Shown here in pieces: positions 17,433-27,027 of a stretch of DNA of 64,000 bases. The stretch's first letter is position 1. The number at the start of each line of letters is the position of its first letter. Location of the stretch: contig JANQSE010000002.1 in NCBI GenBank assembly GCA_028284195.1, positions 496,001 through 560,000 of the forward strand. The letters are read 5' to 3'. The position numbers were made by a program, and so were the translations under genes. Below the pieces are notes generated by a model. That model did not search any database, was not told the origin of the DNA, and was given only the letters and a program-made list of their open reading frames with translations. Source of the stretch: Balneola sp. (GTDB taxonomy: Bacteria > Bacteroidota > Rhodothermia > Balneolales > Balneolaceae).

Positions 17433-20400
17433 CTAAGGAGACTGAATATTTCTTTCTTGGAGTTTTTTCAATAGCTCAAAGTATCGTTCAATCAGTTTTT
17501 GATAATCAGGAGAATACTTTGTGAAATTCGGGTCATTTAACCTTGATCGTATCTGCTTCTCCAACTCTTCCAAAGTCATTTCGGGTGGGGCAGTTTGCTC
17601 AAACTTTGAAGAGTTCTTTCCTTCGCGTTCTTTTTCTTCTTCATCTCTTTCCTGAAGAGATTTTTCGGCATCAAGCATCCTGCTAAGTATATTCTGTTGT
17701 CGCTCGATTAAAGTCGGGTCAACAGCGCCTCCCCGAAGGTCATTGATGGTATCTTCCATCTCATCGATCATTCGTTGAAGCTCACTTCCAGCTCTGTCGC
17801 CTTCTAATCCTCCGTTTTGCATGAGCTCCTGCAACTGCTTGCGTATCTCATTTTGTTGGCGGGCCATTTGGTTAAGCCGCTCCATTTGATCGTTCGACAA
17901 CCGCTCTCCCTGCATATCATTTATCATTTGTTGCAGTTGTTCGTTTAGTTGCTGTTGGTTTCCCTTCATTTGTTGCATCTGTTCAAGCATTTGTTGTACA
18001 GATTGAGGCGTGCCGTTTCCATTCCCGTTACCATTATTACTATTGTCCTGGAGTTGTTCCAGGAGATTAGCAATCATAAATGCAATATCATTAATGCCTC
18101 CAAAAGCCTGGCGGGAAGCAACCGATGAATTTCTTTGGCTGCGTTCTGCCATTTGTGTTAAGGAGCGTTTTAAATGGCGTTTCAGCTCAATGGTTTTGGT
18201 ATTTATTTGGTTTGAAAAAGGAGGAATAGATTTTGAGAGTTCAAACAAAGAATCTGCCAATGCATTAAAAATTTGCTCAATATTTTTTTGATCGCGCGCG
18301 AACTCAACATAAGCAAGGCTGCGGTCTTCAGTTGCTTGAGTGTGGAGCACCAAATCTTCCTGTTCGGTAGATAATGTAAGTAACGAGTAAAGCACATACT
18401 GCAGGCCGGCAACATTTATTTGTTGTTCTTCCTCACCTATTTGTTGCATCAAGTTTCTGGCTTTGTTGGCTAGCTGCTGGTAATCCTGTTCTAAATTAGG
18501 CTGCTTTTTCTGCTGTTGATTTTGTCCGCTACCCTGCTGTTGCTGTTTTTTTTGTTCTTCAAGCCATTCTACAATTTCTTTGTTTATGTCTTCTTCTAGC
18601 TGGTTTTTTGAGTCTTTTTGAAATTCAGATACTTGCTGGTCGTTTTTTTCTGATTTGTTTTCAGAGAGCTTGTCAATGGCTTCCCGGAGTTTTTCGATTT
18701 GCTCCAGGTCTTCTCTACGTTTGTTTTCAGTTTCTGATGGCGAAGCCGGATTTTGAGCCAGTTCTTTTTCTTGCCGGGCCTGATCTTCAAAAGATTTTGC
18801 CAGTTTTTCCAGATCTGACATAAGCTTTAATCTTTTAAAAAGCTCGATCGTACGTTCCAATCTTTTTTTGAAGTCCTCTTCATTAAATTCTACTTGCTCC
18901 ATAGCCTGGCGCAGTTGTTCGGGAGTGAATTGGTCCAGGTTTTGTTGAAGCATTTCGAGAGCCTCACGCAAAGCAGGGTCATCAATTTCCTCCATCAGCT
19001 TTTTGAGCTCATCATAGGCCTTTTGTGTCTCCTCACTAAGCAGGTTATTTTCGTTCAGTTCTTTTTTAATCTCCTCGAATTTCTCATTCAACTCGTCAAT
19101 TTTTTTCTGAACTTCTTCCTGTCTTTTTTGAGCTTCTTCCAGTTGGCGTTTATTCTCGTAACCTGGATTGGGGTTTTCCTTCAGGCTTTCCTGAAACTCT
19201 TTATATTTTTCGCTCATTTCTTCAAAGCTTTCAGAAATAGATTCCAGATCAGTTTCAATTTCGCTTTCCTTTTCATCTAAAGATTCGAAGTAATCAACCA
19301 GAGAGGGAACAGCAAGTGTAATGGATTGTGAACGCGAAGTTTTACGGCCGTTGAACCCGTCATTGTCAGAAGCTTCCACCCAAAAAGTAAGTTCATCAAG
19401 AGGGGAGAGTTCAAGAGAAGCTAAATCCCACTCGAATCTTTGAAGTACTCCATTAACAGGGCGCTGTAACCGCATGTTTCCAGAAACAGGTTCATTAACA
19501 TAGGCTTTCTTCAGTTCATACTTTAAGGTTGAACGAGTGATATCAAAATCATCAGTAGCTTTAAAGATTAAATCTAGGAATTTTGGTTCAACCAGTTCAA
19601 GAGAAGTAGCTGGCTCAATTATTTCAACAACAGGATACTCATCAATAACAGGCTCAATCAAAAACTGAAAATTATTTTGATTCTGTAATCCACTGGCATC
19701 CTCCAGATAAAAAGAAATAGTGTCTTTTTCAGTAACATAAAACTCTGCAAAAAGATGTTTTCCTGTATGTGTTAAGGTGTCCAGGCTGTTATTAACAGTT
19801 TCAATTTCCAGCTTAGGAACAGGTTTGTTGATTTGGGCCGAAAGAAAAATTTTTGAACCCTGATAAGCCCGAATGAGAGAAAAAGGGTACGACTGAGAGG
19901 TTGAGTCGAGTTTTGTATAGGTTGGAGGAGAAATCGAAGAAATCAATTCTGAAAAACGGGGACGAAGCTGCACTGATGCTGTATAGGTTTCTGATCTGAA
20001 TCCATCCATTTGCACAAAATATTCAAGATTATTATTGAGATTGAAGGGGATGGATATGAAAGCGTTGCCGGCAAACTCCATGCTTAAAGATCGATATTCG
20101 GATTCTACATCTGTTTTCACGAATAAGGTTACATCTTTTGGGACATTGTCTTTTTCGAATTCGATCTCCGTAGAAAATGCCGAGCCTTGTTCAAGGGTAA
20201 TGTTTCCAGGTTTTATAGAAAAGGAATAAGGATTTGGTTTTTCAAAAGTCTTCCAAAAGGTAAATGCTCGTGAAGTGGCGTCAGAAAAAGTAAACCCGCC
20301 CACAATGAAGAAAAGCAGGACCATTCCAGTTATTTTTAATGTTCGATTATAAAATCCTGTTTGCTCTCTGGATTCTTTATAAGAGTTCAGTTTTTGTTTG

Positions 20401-20810
20401 AAATTCTGATACTGAATAGAAGAAAGGTTTTTTTCAATTGCGGCCTTTACTAATTCCGGGTCTGCAAGTTGGTCTCTTTCAAGGTCTAAAAAGTAGTTTA
20501 TCTCATCAATATTCTGAGAACGTGCGAATGTGCGATGAAAAGAATCGAAGTCTGTTTCTTTTTTTCTAAAGCTGAACCAGAAGTACAATACTGTGGCACT
20601 TATAATACTGGCTAAAAATGTGAAGGATTTAGCAACTGATGATAAATAAGAGAATTGCTCAATCAGGATTAGAATTAGGAGCAAACCCAGTACCAAAGCT
20701 ATACCGGAAAATATTTGTGCGATAAGCACTTTTTTCTGAAGAGCCTTGAATGCTGAGTAAAGGCTGGCTTTAATCTGATCTGATTTTGATTGGTATTGGT
20801 TCTCTTTCAT
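17433..20810 (-). CDS. DUF4175-like large membrane coiled-coil protein
   Basis: Uncharacterised 1125-aa protein. Two N-terminal membrane helices lie near residues 28-75 and one near 160-175. A beta-rich periplasmic region runs to about residue 500. Next come a very long Glu/Lys/Gln-rich coiled coil (for example QKKIDELNEKFEEIKKEL) and Gln/Asn/Gly-rich low-complexity linkers, with a C-terminal helical end. The layout matches Bacteroidota DUF4175 proteins, which are often found near VWA and DUF4159 genes; a BatB-like VWA gene lies about 1 kb away. No enzyme motif is visible. A structural or scaffold role at the envelope is inference. Confidence 0.7.
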   Translation of the reverse strand: MKENQYQSKSDQIKASLYSAFKALQKKVLIAQIFSGIALVLGLLLILILIEQFSYLSSVAKSFTFLASIISATVLYFWFSFRKKETDFDSFHRTFARSQNIDEINYFLDLERDQLADPELVKAAIEKNLSSIQYQNFKQKLNSYKESREQTGFYNRTLKITGMVLLFFIVGGFTFSDATSRAFTFWKTFEKPNPYSFSIKPGNITLEQGSAFSTEIEFEKDNVPKDVTLFVKTDVESEYRSLSMEFAGNAFISIPFNLNNNLEYFVQMDGFRSETYTASVQLRPRFSELISSISPPTYTKLDSTSQSYPFSLIRAYQGSKIFLSAQINKPVPKLEIETVNNSLDTLTHTGKHLFAEFYVTEKDTISFYLEDASGLQNQNNFQFLIEPVIDEYPVVEIIEPATSLELVEPKFLDLIFKATDDFDITRSTLKYELKKAYVNEPVSGNMRLQRPVNGVLQRFEWDLASLELSPLDELTFWVEASDNDGFNGRKTSRSQSITLAVPSLVDYFESLDEKESEIETDLESISESFEEMSEKYKEFQESLKENPNPGYENKRQLEEAQKRQEEVQKKIDELNEKFEEIKKELNENNLLSEETQKAYDELKKLMEEIDDPALREALEMLQQNLDQFTPEQLRQAMEQVEFNEEDFKKRLERTIELFKRLKLMSDLEKLAKSFEDQARQEKELAQNPASPSETENKRREDLEQIEKLREAIDKLSENKSEKNDQQVSEFQKDSKNQLEEDINKEIVEWLEEQKKQQQQGSGQNQQQKKQPNLEQDYQQLANKARNLMQQIGEEEQQINVAGLQYVLYSLLTLSTEQEDLVLHTQATEDRSLAYVEFARDQKNIEQIFNALADSLFELSKSIPPFSNQINTKTIELKRHLKRSLTQMAERSQRNSSVASRQAFGGINDIAFMIANLLEQLQDNSNNGNGNGNGTPQSVQQMLEQMQQMKGNQQQLNEQLQQMINDMQGERLSNDQMERLNQMARQQNEIRKQLQELMQNGGLEGDRAGSELQRMIDEMEDTINDLRGGAVDPTLIERQQNILSRMLDAEKSLQERDEEEKEREGKNSSKFEQTAPPEMTLEELEKQIRSRLNDPNFTKYSPDYQKLIERYFELLKKLQERNIQSP

Positions 20811-20876
20811 AGCTTAAGAAAAGGAAATCCTGCTAAACATATTCTAAAAAACCGTAAATGGAAGTGGATATTGCAG

Positions 20877-21752
20877 TTAAATATCGTTCAGTGAAAATGT
20901 TTCTGAAACGGTATATCTGCGTCCATCAGAAGCCAGTGTAATGATCTCTTTGTAATAATCGTGTTCCAGATAAAGAAAGAAATTGTCGCTTACCGCTCGT
21001 TTTAGAAAACCCTCTTTTTCTTTAAGTGTTTCAGCGGGGTACATGTCATAACCCATCACCCAGGGTAGTGGAACATGAACATGAGTTGGAAGAAGGTCAG
21101 CTACAAAACAGAGTTTTTTACCATCACCTTCGATTAGAGGGAGTTGCTGCCCTAAAGTATGCCCGTTTACCACAATAGCAGATAATCCGTTTTCATATTG
21201 GTGGCTATTGCCAACCAGTTTTATTTTATCGGTTGCTTTAAGTGGTTCAATATTTTCGGGGAGGAAACTTGCTTTTTCCCGGGCATTGGGGTTTGTGGCT
21301 GTTTTCCAGTGAGATTCTGTTACATGGTAGGTAGCATTTGGGAACGTAAGTACGTTTTTTCCATTCTCATCAAAATAGGAAGTACCTCCGCAGTGGTCGA
21401 AGTGTAGATGAGTAAAAATTATATCTGTAACATCATCGAAAGTAAATCCATGCTCGTGAAATGACTTCTCCATGGTGTACCGGGAAAAATCCACTTCATA
21501 TATTTTCATCAGCTTTTCATTGAACTTGGTCCCCAGCCCATTATCAATCAGGTAAAGTTTACCTGTTGTGTTAGATTTTATCAGTAAACAGCGCATGGTC
21601 ATTTGAATGCGGTTGTTTTCATCAGCCGGAATACCTCTTGACCATAGTGTTTTGGGAACGACCCCAAACATTGCCCCGCCATCTAATTTAAAATCTCCGG
21701 TTTCAATGGTGTATAATTCAAAGTTGCCAAGCGTGGTTTTTGATAGGCTCAT
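20877..21752 (-). CDS. Metallo-beta-lactamase-fold hydrolase
   Basis: Binuclear zinc hydrolase with the motif THLHFDHCGGTSY (HxHxDH), a later histidine in VNGHTLGQQLPL, an aspartate in CFVADLLPTHVH, and a C-terminal histidine in LYLEHDYYKE. These are the ligands expected for a lactonase or glyoxalase-like MBL protein. The start at 21752 (MSLSKTTLG) is preferred; the ORF-track start 41 codons upstream runs into an AT-rich divergent intergenic region and adds a non-family tail. Length is 291 aa with no signal peptide, so it acts in the cytoplasm. Similarity to quorum-quenching lactonases is possible, but the substrate is not determinable. Confidence 0.85.
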   Translation of the reverse strand: MSLSKTTLGNFELYTIETGDFKLDGGAMFGVVPKTLWSRGIPADENNRIQMTMRCLLIKSNTTGKLYLIDNGLGTKFNEKLMKIYEVDFSRYTMEKSFHEHGFTFDDVTDIIFTHLHFDHCGGTSYFDENGKNVLTFPNATYHVTESHWKTATNPNAREKASFLPENIEPLKATDKIKLVGNSHQYENGLSAIVVNGHTLGQQLPLIEGDGKKLCFVADLLPTHVHVPLPWVMGYDMYPAETLKEKEGFLKRAVSDNFFLYLEHDYYKEIITLASDGRRYTVSETFSLNDI

Positions 21753-21855
21753 AGACGATTTTTTCTCGAGAAAATAGGGAAGAGTATATCGGTTCCAAAA
21801 TAGGTCAGGTTTTACATTAGGAATTTTTAATATTTTTAATATTTTTATTTTTATT

Positions 21856-21873
21856 GTTAGGGTTAACTCTAAC
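21856..21873 (+). promoter_or_regulatory. 18-bp near-palindrome upstream of the Cys-rich gene
   Basis: GTTAGGGTTAACTCTAAC is palindromic except for one mismatched pair. It ends 13 bases before the start codon at 21887, in the divergent region between the MBL gene and the Cys-rich/propeller pair. It could be an operator or a leader hairpin. Confidence 0.45.
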
Positions 21874-21886
21874 AAATACTGTGATT

Positions 21887-22237
21887 ATGAAAAAATTCAA
21901 TATACTTTTATTTGTTATGGCTTTCTTTTTTCTTGTTGGAGGTATTGCGCTTATCAATGTAGAAGATTATAAACCAATAGAAAACCCAGCACTCGAAGAA
22001 CCAATAGCTATAAATGTACTTCTTGACGATGCTACTTTGAATGAGTTCGCATACTTTAAGAAAAGAAGAACGAGTAAAATGAAATGTAGTGATTTTACTT
22101 GGGATTCATCCTGTTCAGGTGAAGGTGGAACTTGTTATGAGCAAGTTTTATATGTCAGCGGTTGTAATATAGCTTGTTTTTCTGGACCATGGGTTAATTG
22201 TGATCAATCAACTGACCCAGGAGAAGGAGAGAATTAG
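21887..22237 (+). CDS. Small six-cysteine exported protein
   Basis: Unrecognised 116-aa protein. One N-terminal hydrophobic segment (FNILLFVMAFFFLVGGIAL) looks like a signal anchor. A 40-residue linker is followed by a C-terminal region of about 45 residues with six cysteines (contexts KMKC, SSC, GTC, SGC, IAC, VNC) that could form three disulfides. The end is acidic (DPGEGEN). The ATG at 21887 is chosen because residues before it in the ORF track lie in AT-rich non-coding DNA. It sits ten bases before a beta-propeller lipoprotein gene, so the two probably form one transcript. The arrangement recalls Bacteroidota NVEALA-type peptides next to propeller genes; this is only an analogy. Confidence 0.65.
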   Translation: MKKFNILLFVMAFFFLVGGIALINVEDYKPIENPALEEPIAINVLLDDATLNEFAYFKKRRTSKMKCSDFTWDSSCSGEGGTCYEQVLYVSGCNIACFSGPWVNCDQSTDPGEGEN

Positions 22238-22246
22238 CAAAAAGGT

Positions 22247-23287
22247 ATGAGAATTCCATTATTTTTAGCTTTTCTACTTTTTGTTTACAGCTGTGGTGAA
22301 AAGAAACCTAAGAATAGTCAACCTTTTAAAAACAATCTTTCATTCCAATATTCCTTTGGAGAAGAAGTATTGGGAAGTCCCACATCACTAGCATTTGATG
22401 GGGCCTCCTCAATATTTATAAATAGTATTGGGGATCCATTTGTATATGAGTTTGATCTTCTTGGTAATATTTTAAATAAATATGGTAGAGAAGGTAGGGG
22501 GCCAGGAGAACTACTTGGAGCCAGTTTTATAAGTGCTGATACTGGTGGTCTTTATATATATGATCGATCTCAACTAGATATAATTCGATATTCTAGAAGA
22601 GACTCTAGTTTTAATGAAATAAAAGTAGATACACAGATCCCTGATTTTGAAGTTTATGATAAAAAAGTCTATGTATTCTCGCCCATATCTCTTACGGCGA
22701 AGCTGTCACCAGATTCTGATCGGTTAATCCATATTATTGATGAAAGTGGAGAGGTAATCAACTCATTTGGAGAGTACTTAAACTTTGTTGAAGGAATTCC
22801 ACAGGGTATGAGTTGGCTAGCTATTGAGATTGATAATGATGTTCTCCATTTGGTTTTCAGATACTTTCCTATTTACAGAGCTTATGATCTCAGTGGGAAA
22901 TTATTAAATGAACTTGATCTTTCTGAGATTTCAGATATATCTAAAATAGATGAAAATTATAATGAAGCTAGATATAAAGGAATAGCAAAAGGAGGGTATT
23001 TTGTGTACAGGGCAATGGACGTTGTCAATAATCGTGTGTTTATTTGCAGGATGGAACGTTCTATAAAAATCGATGAGTATTTATTCGAAAATGATGATTT
23101 ATCACTTATTAAAACCCATGAATACGACAGTGATAATTTTACCGAAAGATTTGGTGTAGTAGATTTTTTCTACCATGAAGAATCCAATTCCTTTTTTGTT
23201 CTGGAAATTAATCCATATCCAGTAATGAGTGTTTATAAGATCAATGATCAAAAAAACCCGAACCAACTTAATGATCCGGGTTTATAA
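22247..23287 (+). CDS. 6-bladed beta-propeller lipoprotein
   Basis: 346-aa secreted protein with a lipobox signal (LLFVYSCGE), so a likely lipoprotein. The body has repeated beta-propeller blades, including the family-like motif YGREGRGPGELL found in Bacteroidota six-bladed propellers (DUF5128/NHL-like). No catalytic residues were recognised; propellers of this type often bind ligands or partner proteins. It follows the six-cysteine protein by ten bases and may bind or display it (inference). A hairpin that can serve as terminator for the opposite-strand oxidase operon lies inside its last codons. Confidence 0.75.
   Translation: MRIPLFLAFLLFVYSCGEKKPKNSQPFKNNLSFQYSFGEEVLGSPTSLAFDGASSIFINSIGDPFVYEFDLLGNILNKYGREGRGPGELLGASFISADTGGLYIYDRSQLDIIRYSRRDSSFNEIKVDTQIPDFEVYDKKVYVFSPISLTAKLSPDSDRLIHIIDESGEVINSFGEYLNFVEGIPQGMSWLAIEIDNDVLHLVFRYFPIYRAYDLSGKLLNELDLSEISDISKIDENYNEARYKGIAKGGYFVYRAMDVVNNRVFICRMERSIKIDEYLFENDDLSLIKTHEYDSDNFTERFGVVDFFYHEESNSFFVLEINPYPVMSVYKINDQKNPNQLNDPGL
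23251..23283 (-). terminator. Rho-independent terminator of the respiratory operon
   Basis: On the minus strand a 7-bp stem (AAACCCG/CGGGTTT, 23254-23283) is followed by a run of T (23251-23256), 20-50 bases after the last oxidase gene. It overlaps the end of the + strand propeller gene. Confidence 0.75.
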
Positions 23288-23305
23288 AGCTTAGTTAAAT
23301 CGTTT

Positions 23306-23623
23306 CTAGAAAGAAGGAACTACCTCAACCCGGTATAAAGTATCAAGCAATGTTATTGCTACCATTAAAATAAAGAAGGCGAGTGCCCCGACTAATAACA
23401 TGGAGTTGAATTTAGTATCCCAATACAGGTTCATAAAAAATGCCGCTACTAAAAATGCTTTCCCAAAGGCGATAGTTAAAGCAACAATGATATCGAAGGG
23501 TGCCGGAATTTCAACAAAAGCCAGGCCAACCGTTAGTCCGGTAAGAATTGTTAAAGCAATGCCAACAGCCCAAAGTTGCCCTGCTGTTGATACGTGATGT
23601 TCGTGGTGATTGTGTTCGCTCAT
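23306..23623 (-). CDS. ctaF: Cytochrome c oxidase subunit IV
   Basis: Small accessory subunit of the caa3-type oxidase, 105 aa. It has a His-rich start (MSEHNHHEHH) and three hydrophobic helices (WAVGIALTILTGLTVGLAF, FDIIVALTIAFGKAFLVAAFFM, SMLLVGALAFFILMVAITLLD), the normal topology of the bacterial subunit IV (COX4_pro) family. It is the last gene of the operon, 18 bases after subunit III. No metal is bound; the subunit is thought to stabilise assembly. Confidence 0.85.
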   Translation of the reverse strand: MSEHNHHEHHVSTAGQLWAVGIALTILTGLTVGLAFVEIPAPFDIIVALTIAFGKAFLVAAFFMNLYWDTKFNSMLLVGALAFFILMVAITLLDTLYRVEVVPSF

Positions 23624-23641
23624 AGTTTCAGTCCTGTAATA

Positions 23642-24295
23642 TCATTCGATTAAATAAAGTAGTGGGAATAAGAAAATCCAGATCACATCAACTAGGTGCC
23701 AGTATAAGCCTGTGATCTCAACGGGAGTATAATACTCACTGCTGAATTCATTTCTTCTTGCCCGTATATAAATCCAGATCATCAAGCCAATACCTACAAT
23801 AATGTGCAGTGCATGGATGCCTGTCATCATATAGTAAATACTGAAGAATACATGTGCCAGCGGATGATCGATACCTTCGTAAGTGTAAAGGCTTTCTCCT
23901 GGAAATATCCCTAAATGAAACTTATGTGTGTACTCGAAATACTTAATGAGGAGGAACACACAAGCAAGCGCAATGGTAATCAAAAGGTTAATTTCTATTC
24001 CTCTTTTCTGATTTTTTTGAGCTGATCGTATAGCCATTGCCACAGTTAAACTACTACCGATCAGAACCACTGTATTTACAGCACCCCATACCGTACTAAG
24101 TTCTTTTGCTGCCATGGTGAACAGTTCAGGGTACCATGCCCTGAAAACTATATATGCACAGAATAAACCACCGAAGAAAAGGATTTCATTAACAATGAAT
24201 ACCCACATTCCCATTTTAGATGCTTCAAACTGCTGATCCGAATCCACAAAGTGGTGCTGTAAGTGAGTCGGATGTGCGTGTGAATGATTAGCCAT
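23642..24295 (-). CDS. ctaE: Cytochrome c oxidase subunit III
   Basis: Membrane subunit of the heme-copper oxidase with seven hydrophobic helices expected and five to six clearly visible. The conserved carboxylate/His pattern appears in YYMMTGIHALHIIVGIG and near the end in GLYWHLVDVIWIFLFPLLYL, the usual subunit III C-terminus. Length is 217 aa. The His-rich N-terminus is MANHSHAHPTHLQHH. It lies between subunits I and IV in the expected cta order. Confidence 0.93.
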   Translation of the reverse strand: MANHSHAHPTHLQHHFVDSDQQFEASKMGMWVFIVNEILFFGGLFCAYIVFRAWYPELFTMAAKELSTVWGAVNTVVLIGSSLTVAMAIRSAQKNQKRGIEINLLITIALACVFLLIKYFEYTHKFHLGIFPGESLYTYEGIDHPLAHVFFSIYYMMTGIHALHIIVGIGLMIWIYIRARRNEFSSEYYTPVEITGLYWHLVDVIWIFLFPLLYLIE

Positions 24296-24332
24296 TTAAA
24301 TTTCCGAGTTGAGTTTATTAATTAATTTCTTG

Positions 24333-26087
24333 TTACCCTAAACTGTAGTTTTTCCATTGGTCGCGTTCTTCATCAATAATTTCTTTAGCAGATTCAGGAT
24401 CGTGTCCATTAGTATCCACTGCAAGCCCTAGTTGGAATTCTTCCATTGGTTGATGATAATCGTAAGGCCCATGAATTATTACCGGGGTGTGATCGAAGTT
24501 GTGGAAGTCGGGCGGTGAGGTTGCCTGCCATTCCAGCCCGCGGCTATTCCATGGATTAGCCGGAGATTTTGCTCCTTTAAACAATGATTGCATCAAGTAA
24601 TAAAGGATGATAAGGAAGCCAACCCCCAAAATATACGACCCAATGGTTGAAGTTTGGTGGAATGAAGTAAATTGATCAACATAGTTGTAATACCTTCGTG
24701 GCATGCCTTGTGCTCCCATCACAAACTGAGGAAGAAAAGTTACATTGAAACCAACAAAGATTAAAACAGCTGAAATTTTTGCCAGTGTTTCGTTATACAT
24801 TTTGCCGGTCATTTTTGGCCACCAATAATGTAACCCTGCCAGTAAAGCGATCAGGGTTCCACCCATCATTACATAATGGAAGTGGGCAACAACGTAATAA
24901 GTATCATGCAAGTGGATATTTACAGAGAGCGCGCCGAGCATGATTCCTGTAAATCCACCAATCGAGAAAAGGAATAAGAAAATGAAGACATACAACATTG
25001 GAGTATCCATTTTAATGGAGCCTTTATACAATGTAGTTACCCAGTTGAAGATTTTGATACCGGTTGGGATGCCCACCAAAAAAGTAAGGAAGGAGAACAC
25101 TGTTGTTGCTACTGCCGATTGTCCGGAAGTAAACATATGGTGTCCCCAAACAAGGAAACCAATAAATGCAATTGCCAGTGAAGAAAGTGCAATTGCCCAA
25201 TAACCGAAAACGGTTTTCTTAGAAAAAGTGGAAATCACTTCTGAAATAATTCCAAAGCCGGGTACAATCATGATATAAACTGCCGGGTGAGAATAGAACC
25301 AGAAAAAGTGCTGGAATAAAACAGGGTCGCCGCCAATAGCTGGGTCAAAAATTCCAAAACCAAGCCATTTTTCCATAGTTAGCAGTAGTACAGTAATTGC
25401 CAATACAGGAGTTGCCAATACCTGAATAATTGAGGTTGCATACAATGCCCATACATTCAGTGGTAATTTGCTCCAGGTTATGCCGGGTGCGCGCATTTTA
25501 TGTATGGTGGTAATAAAGTTAGTACCTGTTAGTATAGAAGAGAACCCAAGTATAAATACACCCATGGTTATCCATATTACACTGGATGTAGATTGTGTGC
25601 TGTAGGGGGTGTAGAACGTCCATCCGGTATCCAATCCATTTTTTGCAAGAGCAATAAAAGTGAAGATTGCCCCAAGTACATAGATGTAGAAACTGGCTAG
25701 ATTAAGCTTAGGAAAGGCTACATCTTTTGCTCCCAGCTGCATTGGCATAATAAAGTTACCTAGTGCTGCGGGTATAGATGGCACCAGTACAAAGAATACC
25801 ATAATTGCACCATGAAGGGTAAACAACTGGTTATAAGTATCGGCTTCGATAAATGTTTTGGCAGGGGTTAAAAGTTCCGTTCTAAGTAAGATCGCAAGTG
25901 CACCACCTACGGCGAAAAATATAGCAACCGAAACCAGATACATGATTCCGATCTTCTTATGATCTACAGTTGTCATCCATGCCCAAACGCCTTTTTCATC
26001 AGTTAAAAAGGTATTGGTAGGATTATCAGATGGTTTAAAACGCTGAACTTTTAGCGTTTTTTGTGTTGATACTTCAGCAGTAGCCAT
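24333..26087 (-). CDS. ctaD: Cytochrome c oxidase subunit I, A2-type heme-copper oxidase
   Basis: Catalytic subunit reducing O2 to water and pumping protons; it binds low-spin heme, high-spin heme and CuB. It is 584 aa with about 12 helices. The motif [16 protein letters not shown] contains the CuB histidine and the cross-linked Tyr region; the YSHP form in place of GHPE marks the A2 family, as in Rhodothermus marinus caa3. The double histidine WGHHMFTSG, heme ligands in [17 protein letters not shown] and the N-terminal [10 protein letters not shown] histidine are present. The gene starts two bases after ctaC ends. A proton-input Glu is replaced in the Y-S manner of this family. Confidence 0.96.
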   Translation of the reverse strand: MATAEVSTQKTLKVQRFKPSDNPTNTFLTDEKGVWAWMTTVDHKKIGIMYLVSVAIFFAVGGALAILLRTELLTPAKTFIEADTYNQLFTLHGAIMVFFVLVPSIPAALGNFIMPMQLGAKDVAFPKLNLASFYIYVLGAIFTFIALAKNGLDTGWTFYTPYSTQSTSSVIWITMGVFILGFSSILTGTNFITTIHKMRAPGITWSKLPLNVWALYATSIIQVLATPVLAITVLLLTMEKWLGFGIFDPAIGGDPVLFQHFFWFYSHPAVYIMIVPGFGIISEVISTFSKKTVFGYWAIALSSLAIAFIGFLVWGHHMFTSGQSAVATTVFSFLTFLVGIPTGIKIFNWVTTLYKGSIKMDTPMLYVFIFLFLFSIGGFTGIMLGALSVNIHLHDTYYVVAHFHYVMMGGTLIALLAGLHYWWPKMTGKMYNETLAKISAVLIFVGFNVTFLPQFVMGAQGMPRRYYNYVDQFTSFHQTSTIGSYILGVGFLIILYYLMQSLFKGAKSPANPWNSRGLEWQATSPPDFHNFDHTPVIIHGPYDYHQPMEEFQLGLAVDTNGHDPESAKEIIDEERDQWKNYSLG

Positions 26088-26088
26088 A

Positions 26089-27027
26089 TCACTTAAGCGT
26101 TTTTAGATATTCGATGATATTGGTGATTTCTTCGTCAGAAATACGACCTTCATATGGAGTCATTACGTTACCGTAACCTTTTACAACTTTAGCCCCGGGA
26201 TTCAAGATAGATTCACGAATGTAATTTTCATCAACAGTAACAGTGCTGCCGTCAGCAAGGTTTTCTTCTTTGCCCCAAATACCTTTGAAAGAAGGCCCGA
26301 TACCCTGGGAGCCATCAACTGAGTGGCAAGTTGTACATCCTTGTAACGATATTAGCTGCTCGCCTTGCTCAACTGGGGTTCCTTCTAAACCTCCTCCGTT
26401 TTGCTCTAACCAGGTTTGGAAGTCTTCTTCAGTGTGTACAATTACTTTAGCCAACATATCAGAATGTTTGGTTCCACAATATTCGGTACAAAATATCTGA
26501 GATTCTCCGGTTTCTTCTGCTTCAAACCACACATAGGTATATCTTCCGGGAACAACATCGTGCTTAATCCGGTAATCTGGTACAAAGAAAGAATGAAGCA
26601 CATCACTTGAGCTTAGCACGATTTTTATTGGCCGCCCTTCAGGTACATGAATCTCGTTCAATGTTCGTGCACCATTCTCATATTTCACATTCCAGCCCCA
26701 CTTGTAACCGTTTACCTGAATTTCATAAGCATTATCAGGAACAGACTTGAGGTTTAACCAGCCTGTATAACCCCAGCCAAAAATTACGAACGTGATTAAC
26801 AGCGGGATTACGGACCAGGTAACTTCCAGAGTGTTGTTATGTGTGATTACCGGCGTTTTATCATCTTCTGATTTTCTGCGATACCTGATCGCGAAATAAA
26901 TAAGAGCGAAGGTAATACCAAGTAGTAAAACAAGGCTTGCTTCGTTGATAAAATGGAATAAGGCGTCGGTGCTATCGGCGGTAGGTGATTTTGCTTCAGG
27001 AAGCATGAAATCGAATAGTCTGCCCAT
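26089..27027 (-). CDS. ctaC: Cytochrome c oxidase subunit II with fused cytochrome c (caa3 type)
   Basis: Accepts electrons and passes them to subunit I. Two N-terminal helices anchor the protein (residues about 25-50 and 70-92). The CuA domain contains the ligands in [15 protein letters not shown] and an earlier histidine in [13 protein letters not shown]-terminal cytochrome c domain carries CTTCHS and ends near the methionine of [10 protein letters not shown]. Length is 312 aa. The N-terminus shares its first base with the end of the SCO gene. The last domain is very similar to the second cytochrome domain of the ActE gene in the same operon. Confidence 0.96.
   Translation of the reverse strand: MGRLFDFMLPEAKSPTADSTDALFHFINEASLVLLLGITFALIYFAIRYRRKSEDDKTPVITHNNTLEVTWSVIPLLITFVIFGWGYTGWLNLKSVPDNAYEIQVNGYKWGWNVKYENGARTLNEIHVPEGRPIKIVLSSSDVLHSFFVPDYRIKHDVVPGRYTYVWFEAEETGESQIFCTEYCGTKHSDMLAKVIVHTEEDFQTWLEQNGGGLEGTPVEQGEQLISLQGCTTCHSVDGSQGIGPSFKGIWGKEENLADGSTVTVDENYIRESILNPGAKVVKGYGNVMTPYEGRISDEEITNIIEYLKTLK

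Noticed and set aside
18894-19280. 128-aa hydrophobic + strand ORF
   Set aside because: A mirror of the Glu/Lys-rich coiled coil on the opposite strand of the DUF4175-like gene.
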